Part shown: one piece after another, positions 51,270 through 61,805 of the stretch
Layout: each line of letters begins with the position of its first letter
Position numbering within the stretch: position 1 is the stretch's first letter
NCBI GenBank assembly: GCA_943735955.1
Contig: OX030957.1
Location: 13,144,517-13,208,516, forward strand
DNA: 64,000 bases
DNA from: Piscicola geometra
Taxonomy: Eukaryota; Annelida; Clitellata; Hirudinida; Piscicolidae
Direction of reading: 5' to 3'
Position numbers and translations under genes: made by a program
The notes under the pieces: model-generated
Told to the model about the DNA's origin: nothing
Database searches by the model: none
The model's input: the letters and a program-made list of their open reading frames with translations, nothing else

Positions 51270-52179
51270 ATGTATTCTGCAATTTCATGGACACTCACTT
51301 ATCTTCTGTTCGTAGAATGGCAATTTGGAGGATTTACTCTTGGAAACCGTGAGTTTTTAATAGATGAGCCATGGGTCGAATTACTAAATCACTAGAAATC
51401 AATGGAATAATAAACATTTTTATATTTATTTTAAACTATGTAGCGTTTGTGATATTTGACTGTCTAAAGATGCATTGTACGGCGACTGCAACCACCCTGC
51501 AGTCTCCTCTCGCAACCTCCTGCTGCATAAACCTGCCAGGCAGGAAAACACTTATTCTACGAACACGGCTGCTAAAGCGGTTGATGGGGACCGTACTTCT
51601 AATGCTTTAAGCGGTAGCTGCGCAATACAGAATTATAAAGGATCGTGGTGGATGTGCGACATGGAGAACTTTTACATGGTGGGACAAGTGTCCCTATACG
51701 GGAGAGATTCTTATGTTAACCGACTAGACTACTTCATCATAGGCCTTTCCACAAGTGATTATGGAGGCGGGGATGTGGTCAGAGGAACCTATCACATATG
51801 TGCCCAGTACCCGCACAACATTGCTGGAAGCGGTTCTTTTACAGTAAACTGCACCTCACCCATCCCCTTCTCTAAATATCTTATTTTGCAACAGCCCGAA
51901 CCTATAAAATCCTATCTCACAATCTGCGAGATTGAAGCGTTTGTATTTGAGACCAAGAAAGGGTCCAGGTGGCAGAGGTTCAAAGGCTTCTTCCAGAGCA
52001 ACTTCCAATTGGCCAGACTAGCGACAAGGAGTGGTTTGGAGTGCTTGCTGCATTGTATTTCCTTACAAGCTTGCTGGTCTGCCAGTCGTTCGAGCCCCGG
52101 AGAGTGCATCCTCAGTGCAAGTAGTTTCGATAGCATTCTCATCAATGATGACATTTGGGAGTATTTTATGGTTTTTTGA
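51270..52179 (+). CDS. Secreted F-type lectin (fucolectin-like) with C-terminal PAN/apple-like region (262 aa, 2 exons)
   Basis: Exon 1 (51270-51348) encodes a signal peptide, MYSAISWTLTYLLFVEW and onward; exon 2 is 51470-52179. The sum is 263 codons in frame. Residues around 36-165 form an F5/8-type C fold of the F-lectin family: NLLLHKPA, AKAVDGD, SGSCAIQ, WWMCDM, the Arg-rich loop YGRDSYVNRLDYF, and the closing strand YLTICEIEAF. Family members bind L-fucose using a His and two Arg; Arg candidates are present. The last ~65 residues contain spaced cysteines (GLECLLHCISLQAC and GEC) like a PAN/apple domain. A role in innate recognition is family-based inference. Confidence 0.85.
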
Positions 52180-52385
52180 AGTATAAACTCTAATACTTGT
52201 TTGTTTATCTCACCCACTTTTTGATTGACATTCATAAATTCTTGAGCAAAATGACACAAAACCTTTCATACAACTTGTTTTAAAGCTGAAATGAATTAAT
52301 CTTTTGCAATTTATTGTGTAAAATGATATCTCATTGAAACATTGTTGTATTGAAGCATCCTATAATTGATTAAACCACGTCAGCC

Positions 52386-53203
52386 CACTGATTTTCCAGT
52401 TCGTATTTTTCAGTTCAAGTTCAAGTTACAGTTATGAAAAAGTTAATTTTTCAGTTACTATTCAAGTTACAGTTATGCAAATTTAAATTTTTCAGTTACT
52501 ATTTCAGTTTCAGTTATTTTTGTTAGTTACAGTTACAGTTAATCAAGATGGAGAAAAAGTGAATTTTTATTTATAATACAGCCCAAATTAATGTTTAAAA
52601 GTCAAAATATTTAAAAGATGTATAAATATATTATTCATAATATTGTTCATTTTCATAATTGTCTTCAATTCAATTTTTGCTGAAGCGATTTTTTCTCCTG
52701 CAGTTAGGTCTCCGCACACCGAAAACACCCTTTCCACATACGCTTGTGATGCGGGAGCTGAACCAATAATTTGCACAAAAGAAGCTAATAATCTAGGGTA
52801 CTCAATAATTTAAGTGCTAACATTTCTCCTGTATGTGGTGAGACACAGAATGGGCCATACGGCATTTTCTTGTTTTCTGCCGCTATTCACTTCAAACATT
52901 TGTATAATTCAACTGGTCAGAAAAAAGTAACTATGTGAAACACTAAATTAATATAATCGGACTCGAATAATAAAATAAATTAATCATATTATTTCTCAAA
53001 AACGTGCATCCGCCAATGTTTTATCTTGTAGCGCTTCCCATTTTCAATAGATATTTTTTAGTTAGTATTCAGTTAGTATTCTTGTTTTTCAGTTTCTATT
53101 TCAGTTACAGTTATGCATTGAATTACAGTTACAGTTAACTGAATCATATTTTTTCATTAATTTACCATTTCAGTTACAGTTACAGTTAACTGGAACAATA
53201 CTG
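52386..53203. mobile_element. hAT-type element, 'AGTTACAGTTAC' family, copy 1
   Basis: The ends are CACTGATTTTCCAGTTCG and ...TGGAACAATACTG, and the 8-bp flanks CGTCAGCC (52378-52385) and CGTTAGCC (53204-53211) differ at one base. Repeated AGTTACAGTTA motifs fill both subterminal regions. Inside, the minus strand of 52588-52776 encodes a hAT dimerisation remnant (YVERVFSVCGDLTAG). A larger copy, in opposite orientation, is at 55213-56891. Confidence 0.85.
52588..52776 (-). pseudogene. hAT transposase C-terminal fragment
   Basis: A 62-codon reading includes APASQAYVERVFSVCGDL, a clear hAT dimerisation signature, then LTAGEKIASAKIELKT. The catalytic core is missing. The same sequence, more broken, is found at about 56085-56190 in the other copy. 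Confidence 0.75.
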
Positions 53204-53212
53204 CGTTAGCCT

Positions 53213-54019
53213 TAGAGGCTAACCGAAATTCGGTTCGGTTTCGGTTTTGGCGCCGAAATTGCCAATTTTCTTAGTTTCGGCAATTTTTTGGTTTTGGCCG
53301 AATCTAATTTTACAATTTCGGCAATTTCTCGGTTTCGGCCGAAAATAATTTTTTAATTTCGGCTCAATTTCGGTTTCGGTCGAAATGGATCTCATATTTA
53401 CCGAAAAACCGAAATTTTTATTTATTTATGTAGTTTATCTGATATATCTATATCTTCAATCGAACTATTAAGTTTGGGTTCGATTCTCATCTCTATTAGA
53501 TATCGTGGTTAATTGATTTATTGGTGACATAAGACTAATTGTTCGAATAACATATACAAGCATGTGGAATTCTAGATATCCCTTCTTTGAAAAAAACTAT
53601 ATATAAGTCGAAAGAACGAGAAGATTTGGCTTCGATTAATTAATTCGAAAATAAATTGTGAGAATGTCGTTGAATCCTATTTGGAAGTTTTTTACAAAAT
53701 GTCAGTCTGACCAAAGCAAAGCCTGTCAACAACAACAAACTTTTGTTGCTGAAAAACTTTTATTTTTTGGCTTAAAATATACGCTTGTTTGGATTTATTT
53801 ATTAAACTGGCATTGTCGTCGTTAAATACTATTTTTTCATTTTCAATAAAAGTTGAAAAAATTTCGGTTTCGGCCGAAAATCTGATTACAATTTCGGTTT
53901 TGGCCGAAAATTGATATTCAATTTCGGCTTACTTTGGGTTTCGGCCGAAAATGGGATTTTAGTTTCGGCCTAATTTCGGTTTCGGCCGAAATAAAAATGT
54001 ATGTTTTGGTCGGTCTCTA
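53213..54019. mobile_element. hAT-like element with TTTCGGCCGAAA repeats, abutting the previous element
   Basis: The left end is TAGAGGCTAACCGAAA and the complement of the right end TAGAGACCGACCAAAA, flanked by an exact 8-bp duplication GTTAGCCT (53205-53212 and 54020-54027). Both subterminal regions carry many TTTCGGTTTCGGCCGAAA-type motifs. No coding remnant is seen. Its target site lies in the flanking duplication of the element at 52386-53203. Confidence 0.87.
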
Positions 54020-54040
54020 GTTAGCCTAAACATCGAAATG

Positions 54041-54298
54041 GAAAAATAATATAAATAACAGGACCACATACACCTGGGAATAAACACCATGAAAAAATCG
54101 AATCGTTTCATTTTGATGCATGAGCTTTTTGTTTTTTCATGCGCTCAAGGGAACATCGCGTTTCTAAGGGAAAAGCATTTGACTGTCATTCAGACACCAA
54201 CTCACTCGTCACCGTATCTTAGCAAAAAGATGCAAGCATCAGTGCGTGACTTGTCATCAAGTGACATCACATGAGCACAAATGCGATGAATGCCACTT
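54041..54298 (+). repeat. Dispersed repeat, copy 2
   Basis: Homologous to 43738-44010. The core 54171-54298 is nearly identical over ~125 bases while the 5' part is more diverged. A 61-codon open frame across it is not conserved in the other copy. Confidence 0.7.
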
Positions 54299-55849
54299 GC
54301 AAGAACAAATCGGCTTGTATTTAGAAGTGCTTGAAGATTTTGAGAGACCTTAGTAATGTTAGGGATGCTGAGTCTTGAAACATATTCTGAAGAATAAAGT
54401 AATCCGAATAAATGATTATATCAATGATTAATTAAGTTCTAAGTTAATGGTTTCGGGATATGTTGGGCACGGTACTCGGAAGCATAGACAGAGCAATATC
54501 AAAACAGCTGATGGCACTGTTTATTTCATAGATATCCTGCAAACAACAAGTAAATTAAAAATAAAATAAAAAACAACTTAGACAATGATACAGGCATTGT
54601 CGTATTTTATTGCTAATGAAATACCTTGGAAAAAACTGTTTTTTGTCATTACTGCGACCTGGAACCACACATTGATAAGACATTATGAGTTATTATTATT
54701 AATATATTATTATATTTTTTCAACCATTAGTTGAACAAAATAGCTAACAATTAGTTAATAAATCGCAAGAGAACAAATAATTGGCAGAAGACAATTGTAT
54801 AGATGAAAAAGCTCTAAAAATTTGCAAAAAATTATTATATGTTTTATAAATGGTTTTCATACATTTTAAATATTAAATATGAACAGCATTAAACCTTTTT
54901 TTATTAGGAATAATTTTACTACTTAACGTATGTTGAAGAAGTTCGCAAATACGTTCTACAAGTTTTCACTACGTATCTATAAATCCTATATCTATAGTTT
55001 ATTATTTATTGAATCAGCTGAAGTTTGGTTTCTAACAATAACAAAGAGCGGCCATATTTTTCTATAGATATTTTTCTTTTCATTTCGACAAACTATCCGA
55101 GACGAAATATATCGTAAATTTTTCTTAATTATGTCGTAAAATGAACAATAATTAAGGCTTCTTTACTTCTTTTTTTAAATAATTTTTTTAAAAGGTATTT
55201 GATAGTTCACGGCAGTGTTGTTCCAGTTAACTGTAACTGTAACTGAAATGGTAAATTGACTGAAAAATATGTTTCAGTTAACTGTAACTTTAACTGTAAT
55301 TGTAATTCAATGCATAACTGTAACTGAAATAGAAACTGGAAAACAAGAATACTAACTGAATAGTAACTAAAAAATATCTACTTAAAAAATGGGAGGCGCT
55401 ACAAGATAAAACATTGGAGGATGCACGTTTTTGAGCAATAATATGATTTATTTATTTTATTCTTCGAGTCCGATTATATTAGTTTAGTGTTTTACATATT
55501 TACTTTTTTTGACCAGTTGAATTATAAAAATTTTTATGAAATGTTTGAGGTTAATAGCGGCAGAAAACAAGAAAATGCCGTATGCGCCTATTTTATTAAC
55601 GATGCTTCATGCGACAAAAGCGAATATCAGGTTTCAGAAGAGGATGATAATGATAAGGAGAAAGTTGATAATTATTTACGTATTTAGATTTTTTAATAAT
55701 ATTTACCAAGTTATGAGCATAATTTATAAGCCATTTCAATAATTTCAATTAAACAGTCGTAAATATATGCAATTTCTATCATTTAGGTTAAGAAAAAATG
55801 ATTTCTTTGATATAAGATTATAAGAAAATGTAGAAGATCGAATTCGTGA

Positions 55850-56190
55850 AGATCTTCAAACTGGACATTGCTTTGTCATTAGCATGGATTGCTGGACTAA
55901 GAAGGGTCTTACACTTTCATGTCTCGGGATCTCAGCATCCTTTTATAATCCATCAATGCGTCGTGCAATTCAGGTCGTGCAATTTCATTCTGTGTCTCAT
56001 CCACATACAGGAGAAATGTTAGCAATTAAATTATTGAGTACCCTAGATTATTAGCTTCTTTTGCGCAAGACATTGTTTTAGCTCCTGCTTCACAAGCGTA
56101 TGTGGAAAGGGTGTTTTAAGTGTGCGGAGACCTAACTGCAGGGGAAAAAATCGCCTCCGCAAAAATCTGGAATTGAAGACATTTATAAAA
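55850..56190 (+). pseudogene. hAT transposase remnant
   Basis: Readable pieces are VISMDCWTKKGLTLSCLGIS, then SHPHTGEMLAIKLLSTLD (catalytic-core type sequences of ZBED/hAT transposases), followed after frame breaks by the dimerisation part. Stops and shifts make it non-functional. Confidence 0.75.
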
Positions 56191-56212
56191 ATAAACAGCG
56201 TATATTATGAAT

Positions 56213-56625
56213 GAATGAATCAATCAATCAATCAAATCAATTTATATAACATTCTTTCCTCAAATTCAAAAGCGCTCGTAAATGAATTTGTTAAACAGAT
56301 ATGTCTTCAGGTCCGTACGAAAAATAAATAATGATTTAGAAGTAGTTAAATAAGGAGGTAGTGAGTTCCAAATATATGGACCTGCATAATGTGATGATAA
56401 ATAGGAGTATGGCTAACGATTCTAGCTGCATAATTAAAATGGTTTTAAAGTATTTTCAATTAAATTTTAATAGAGTGAATTACAATAGTCAATTCGAGAT
56501 CGAAAAAGTGCAGAAAAATCTTTAAAGAAGGGTCATCTAAGTAAGGTAATAATTGTCTAATACGTCTGAGATGAAAATAGCAAGATTTAGTAACAAATAA
56601 ATTTAAAACCAGAAAACAAGAAAAG
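56213..56625 (-). mobile_element. LINE 3'-end fragment nested in the hAT element
   Basis: Starts with AATC repeats (ATTG on minus) and atttatataacattctttcc, then continues into a coding remnant similar to HIRRIKQLLPFLDDP of the LINE at 33981-34709. It interrupts the hAT transposase remnant. Confidence 0.7.
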
Positions 56626-57199
56626 TTATAAATTATAATTGAATGATATATTTATATATCTTTTAAATATTTTGACTTTTAAACATTAATTTGGCCTGTA
56701 TTATAAATAAGAATTCATTTGTTCTCCATCTTGATTAACTGTAACTGTAACTAACAAAAATAACTAAAACTGAAATAGTAACTGAAAAATTAAACTTTGC
56801 ATAACTGTAACTTGAATAGTAACTGAAAAATTAAATATTTCATAACTGTAACTTGAACTTGAACTTAAAAATCCGAACTGGAAAATCACTGGTTCACGGT
56901 ATATATTTCGACAAACTATCTGAGGCGAGATATATCGTAAAATGAACAATAAATAAGGCTTCTTTACTTCATTTACGAATAGTTTTTTGAGTAATTAATA
57001 ATAATTTTACTCAGTAATGTCAATCTGGTATATATTTCCGAGTCCATCGTAATCTTAAAAAATAGGTGAAATTACTTTATTAAACTAAAAAATATTATGT
57101 GAAATGTTTAATAAAAAGTTTTAGCTTTATATTTTTGGTCAGAGCAATAAAAGTCATTAGCAAAATGTTTTACTAGTAATATTATAGGTAGCAACCACC

Positions 57200-58480
57200 A
57201 CGACGCTATGCTAATTAGCTTCAACCGGGGAATTTTTATGAATGATAGTCATCGTATAAAACTAAATAACTTTAACTTATTAATGTTTTGACTAACGTCA
57301 ATTTATAATTTTAAGGTTGAAAAATGAATTTTCTTTTCAATGAATATAATTTTAATAATATAAAAACTAAATAACAATTTTAAATGCGATAACTAGTTTT
57401 ACACTATGGTATCCACAGTTTGGGCACCAGCATATTTTAAAGTTTTTCAAGTTGCTCTCTCAAAAAAGAGAGTATAAAAATAAATTAAACATTTTTGAAA
57501 ACTTCTTCAAAAGTTCTATAAAATATGTCAAAAGATATTAAATTTGATGAGCAGGGAAAGAATTATAATGTTTTTAGAGAGAGGTGAAAGGTTTTTATTA
57601 AAACTCTCTAAAATCAGCAACATATTTTAAAAGATTGAATTATATTTTGAAAATAAATTTCATTTTCTTCAAAATTATACTAAAATAATTGAGTTAAACC
57701 TATTTTTGAGCCCTCAAGACCACATCATACATACCCAGTATCGCCTGACATTTAGGAGTTTTAGGTTCTTTCTAGATAACTAAAAGTGCATGCGTAAAAG
57801 CTCGCTACACGCCATTTTGTCTCCTAATTTAATTCACATTCAAATAAAGCATTTAAAAACATGAATTAAAAAATATGATAATTAAAATTGTAAATAAAAT
57901 TTGGAAAGTTAACTTTGAAATGATTTTCTGACGCTTTTGACTCTCTAAATGCCTCTAGAGTCTTAACTTTAGACTCCAAAAGGGTTTCGGATTAGGATTT
58001 CATACGATTTTTGTTGTTGTCTTTTTTTCATAAAATGTTTTTAATATCTAAAATAAAATAAAAAACATTCGAATCATTCAAATTGATCATGCTGGCATCA
58101 TGAATGAGACCCAAAAGCACTATAAAGTAACTTTTTTATTTCAGTTGTCAAAATAAGCTTTTAATTTAAGTTTTTAATTTGAATTTTCATTCATAAAAAA
58201 AGTTTCATCAATATACGAGAGATTGAAAAAGTATAGTGAAAAAGTTAGACTCTCAAAGTCAGGTCCATGAAACGCATATTTATTCAAGCCAAACAGCGTT
58301 GTACGTAATTCCCCTAAAAGTTCTATTTATTCGAGTTTAAAAGCTGAATAACTTTTGAAGCGATTGGAATATTTAAAAAATAAAAACAGATTTACAATCT
58401 GCAAATAAAAATCTATTAAATGTATATTAATTTTTTTGAAATTGATAATTTTGAAAAATCCGTGGTGGTTGCTAATTATA
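57200..58480. other. AT-rich filler inside MULE-like element B
   Basis: No domain, clear repeat boundary or exon is visible in this stretch. Confidence 0.4.
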
Positions 58481-59172
58481 GGGTTCAAGGATAAAAAGTC
58501 TTCCAGATAAAAAGTCTTCCGGATAAAAAGTCTTCCAGATAAAAAATCTTCAAGAAGAGCTTTTCATGAAAAAACTTTTAATATAATTTTATTAATTTTA
58601 ATTAATTTAAAATAATTTTTAGAAACAAATTTGTTTAATAAATAGTTTAAAAAGTCTAACTAGTTAGAGCTCTAACCACATTTCACATACAACTCCGAAA
58701 GTTTCATATCTTCTATTTGATATTTATTAATTAATTATTCTCTTCTCAGTATTTGTTAATTAAAATATTTCTAAAAATTATTCACATTCATTAAAATTAA
58801 TAAAATTCGATAAAAAGAACTTCTTCTTCCCGATTATTCAATTCCTTCTGGGAGCTTTAACCACATTTCTCATAAAACTCTGAAAGGTTCATGTCTTCTA
58901 TTTGATATTTCCAACAATGGCTGAAAATATTTAAAGAACTAGTTAGTCTTTTATTATTATTTTTTTATTAAATATATTTCTAAAAATTATTATAAATTAA
59001 TTAAAATTAATAAAATGAGATAAAGTTTTTCTTTCTCGATGAAAATCTTTTCTTGAAAACTTTTTATTCTGAAAACTTTTTATCCTGTAGACTTTTTATC
59101 CGGAAGGCTTTTTATCCGGAAGATTTTTTATTCGGGACACTTCTTATCCGGAAGACTTTTTATCCGTTTACC
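58481..59172. mobile_element. Repeat-ended MITE-like element with ATAAAAAGTCTTCC motifs
   Basis: The left end GGGTTCAAGGATAAAAAGTC and the complement of the right end GGTAAACGGATAAAAAGTC match. The motif GGATAAAAAGTCTTCC recurs four times at the left end and, inverted, about six times at the right (59047-59168). Flanks TAATTATA and ATATTATA agree at 6 of 8 positions, so a duplication is possible but unproven. Confidence 0.6.
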
Positions 59173-59440
59173 ATATTATACAGGTCAAAAAAACTGCATG
59201 GTTTTTAACTCCCTAAACTAAACTAATATGAGAAAAAAATCCTATTAATTTAAAGTTTTTTATTTTGCCTGTTAGCATTACCGTTTTATTACCAAAAGCT
59301 ATTTAATCATTGGAAACTTGTCTATGTCAATCGTTAATCTCATTTGCATAAGTAATGAGTACCGTTTCTAAGCTAAACCAATGGTTTCAACTGTTTAAGG
59401 AAGCGATCCCAAAGAGAAAACTGGCAAATTTGAGTTTATT

Positions 59441-59623
59441 TCACGTAAGGCATAGAGATACATATTTGTCTATGGCACATCTAGGCACACAGTCATGCAA
59501 CTTAGCCACCTCATCAGCTGTCTTTCTGAGGCCCATATGACCTTTACTGAGGTGCACTTCATGAATGATGTCAAAAAAGTCATCAACAAAAGCGAATATC
59601 ATTGAAATTTGAGTAAAGGTCAT
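59441..59623 (-). pseudogene. Integrase zinc-binding (H2C2-type) fragment, KRBA2/Ginger-like
   Basis: A 60-codon reading contains IIHEVHLSKGHMGLRKTADE followed by VPRCAIDKYVSLCLT, the HHCC zinc-finger pattern that precedes retroviral-type integrase cores in Ginger transposons, Gypsy elements and KRBA2-like genes. The last cysteine and the whole catalytic core are missing. Confidence 0.55.
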
Positions 59624-60239
59624 ATGTTGCTCTTTGCCTTACATGTCACATGCGCAAGCCACAGACAACAAAAGCGCCATTGAAACCCATAATATCATCT
59701 GGATTCATGACGAGAGGGCAGGTACATGCACAACCCTATCGATCTTTCATTAATAATTGATAATTTTTATAGGAGTTGATGTAATTAACATGCCATTCTA
59801 CATGCATTTGTTACATATTGATCTGATAGACATGAGGCATTGTTGAGATGGGACATGGACCACTGGTCTAACTTTCATGTACTTTTTACGCTTTGTCATA
59901 AATCAGCAGTTAAAGTGACTTCATCTTCAAAACCAGGTGTTGATCCCACGATTTTGGCACTTGCATGAATTTGTTTTTTTATTATTTTTACTATTAAAGG
60001 AAGAATTAAGTTTTTTTCTTTTTTTCTGACATTTATTTGTTTCACACATCTCACAATTATTGGTATTAAAAATCATATATAATTTGTAAGACATTTTTTA
60101 TTTACTTTTTATTAAATTTTATATATTTTTATATGATTAGAATAAAAAATCATTATTGGATTTTAATTCTAAAGAATATTTAAAATACTTTTTTCATTAG
60201 AATATGAAATAAATATTGGAATTTTAAATAAAATAAAAC

Positions 60240-60745
60240 TGTAAAATAATTATTCCACAGGGCTCAATCCTTGGTCCCTTACTTTTTATTCTTTATACAT
60301 CGGAACTACCTAATATTATTTCGTCATCTTCTTAAAACAGTCAAATTTATGCTGACGACTTCTATATTTATACATCTTTCACTGACTCTTCTCTTGACCT
60401 TACTGTTAATAAAATCAATCAATCACTAATAATTTGTATAGCGCCCTTTACTAAGTGAACAAAAGCGCTCAGCCATCACGTCCCAAACAAGTACGTCTTC
60501 AGGCCTCGACGGAAAGTTATGAGTGACTTAGTTGAAGTTAAAGAAGAAGGTAAAGAATTCCATAAAATCTAATCAAACAACCCCCTAAATCTGGTCTAAG
60601 ATCATCTACCTTTAATCGTTCTTTTCGTTTTCCAGTTAAACACTCTTTTGCTAAACGTTCTTTTTCTTACTGTGGTCCTCTTTTATGGAATTATTTACAA
60701 AGAAAGGGCGCTATACAAATTATTAGTGATTGATTGATTGAATAT
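60240..60745. mobile_element. Rearranged LINE fragment with opposed 3' ends
   Basis: Three LINE pieces stand side by side. 60255-60412 (+) encodes PQGSILGPLLFILY and IYADDFYIYTSF. 60413-60568 is a reverse-oriented 3' end, starting with AATC repeats. 60569-60745 (+) encodes PPKSGLRSSTFNRSFRFPV and CGPLLWN, then an ATTG tail. About 500 bases of the LINE are missing between the two forward pieces. Confidence 0.75.
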
Positions 60746-61805
60746 AACTAGAATTATTAATTAGACTATAATTAGATTTTAAAATTTAACATCTAAATAA
60801 TTATTTTAAATTGGATAATTCTTTTATTTAGAAGCATTAATCAGAAATTATAATATTAAATATTTTAAAACTTTGGCTTTAGATATACCCTCATTATTTA
60901 TATGAATTCGTAAATTCTAGTTGGGTACAAATAGCTTAAAATTGTTCTATTTCGCATGCGCAAAGAAGGTTTGGATGGGAGATCGAATATGGATTGAACA
61001 TATACTTTTTTATGTCTTTTATATATTAGTCCGTTTAAAAATTTTTTTTTCTATTTTTCCGTTTTAAAAATGTTTTCATTTATTAGTCCGTTTTCAGTGA
61101 AAAGACATTAAAGATTTTTGTAATCTAGTTCATGTGTTTGGGCATTCAACAGTGGGCATTGGGCAAAAACACATATATATATTACAATTTTCACGCTCTT
61201 GAATAAAAATTAAATTCTATAATTTTAAAAATTATTAAGTGATATACGTATGTAACAATGTAGCAATATTACATGCAATACTTGGAAATTTCATAAAGAA
61301 TTGTCATGAAAAGTTATTATTTCGGTTTCTGAGTCTGAATACACGTCCCTCAGAGTGTTAATTAAAAAGCTGATTTTATTTACAGGAAAAATGTCAATTT
61401 AAAAAAAGAATATCATTTACATTGAATTCAAAAATGTCATTTTATATTTATATTTACACGAAAAATTCCAGTTCATAGAGAACTATAACATACATTGAAA
61501 ACAGAAATGTCAATTTATAAGGTAATCAATTCAGAGTGGAATCCGGGAGTGACAGTCGGTTCCTGCTGGGTGGTGTTTGAGAGATGGTGCTTACTTTAGT
61601 TTGAGTTTAGAGCACATACTAAAGCAATGAGAGCCCGTAAACACAACTTACAAAAATAATTACGAGAGTTTGCCTCGTCAAAAGAATTTATAAAACAATT
61701 TGCGCCATTTGTAAAGACAAAAAAGTTCACAGACAAGCACGTCACCACAATGCCACACACCAACACAAGCACAGTCTCTCTCCGTACAGAGGCACCACAA
61801 CAAAT
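60746..61805. other. AT-rich region downstream of the MULE-type ORF
   Basis: It includes repeats of an aaaatgtcaatttata-type motif (about 61388-61520). It presumably contains the 3' untranslated region of the minus-strand ORF. No further gene is recognised. Confidence 0.4.

Larger units (their letters stand above)
55213..56891. mobile_element. hAT-type element, 'AGTTACAGTTAC' family, copy 2, nested in MULE-like B
   Basis: Ends CAGTGTTGTTCCAGTTAACT and the complement of ...CTGGAAAATCACTG, with an exact 8-bp duplication GTTCACGG (55205-55212 and 56892-56899). Subterminal regions are full of AACTGTAACTG motifs. The middle encodes transposase remnants and a nested LINE 3' end. Confidence 0.9.
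54455..59379 (-). mobile_element. MULE-like transposon B (4.9 kb) with nested insertions
   Basis: An exact 9-bp duplication AATGGTTTC (54446-54454 and 59380-59388) flanks ends that correspond when inverted: GGGATATGTTGGGCACGGTA and the complement of the right end, GGTTTAGCTTAGAAACGGTA. Segments such as tcgaaatatatcgt-type blocks and the right arm (59180-59379) match MULE-like element A (13903-14270) in reverse. It has been filled by a hAT (55213-56891), a LINE 3' end and a repeat-ended element (58481-59172). No transposase remains inside. Confidence 0.8.
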
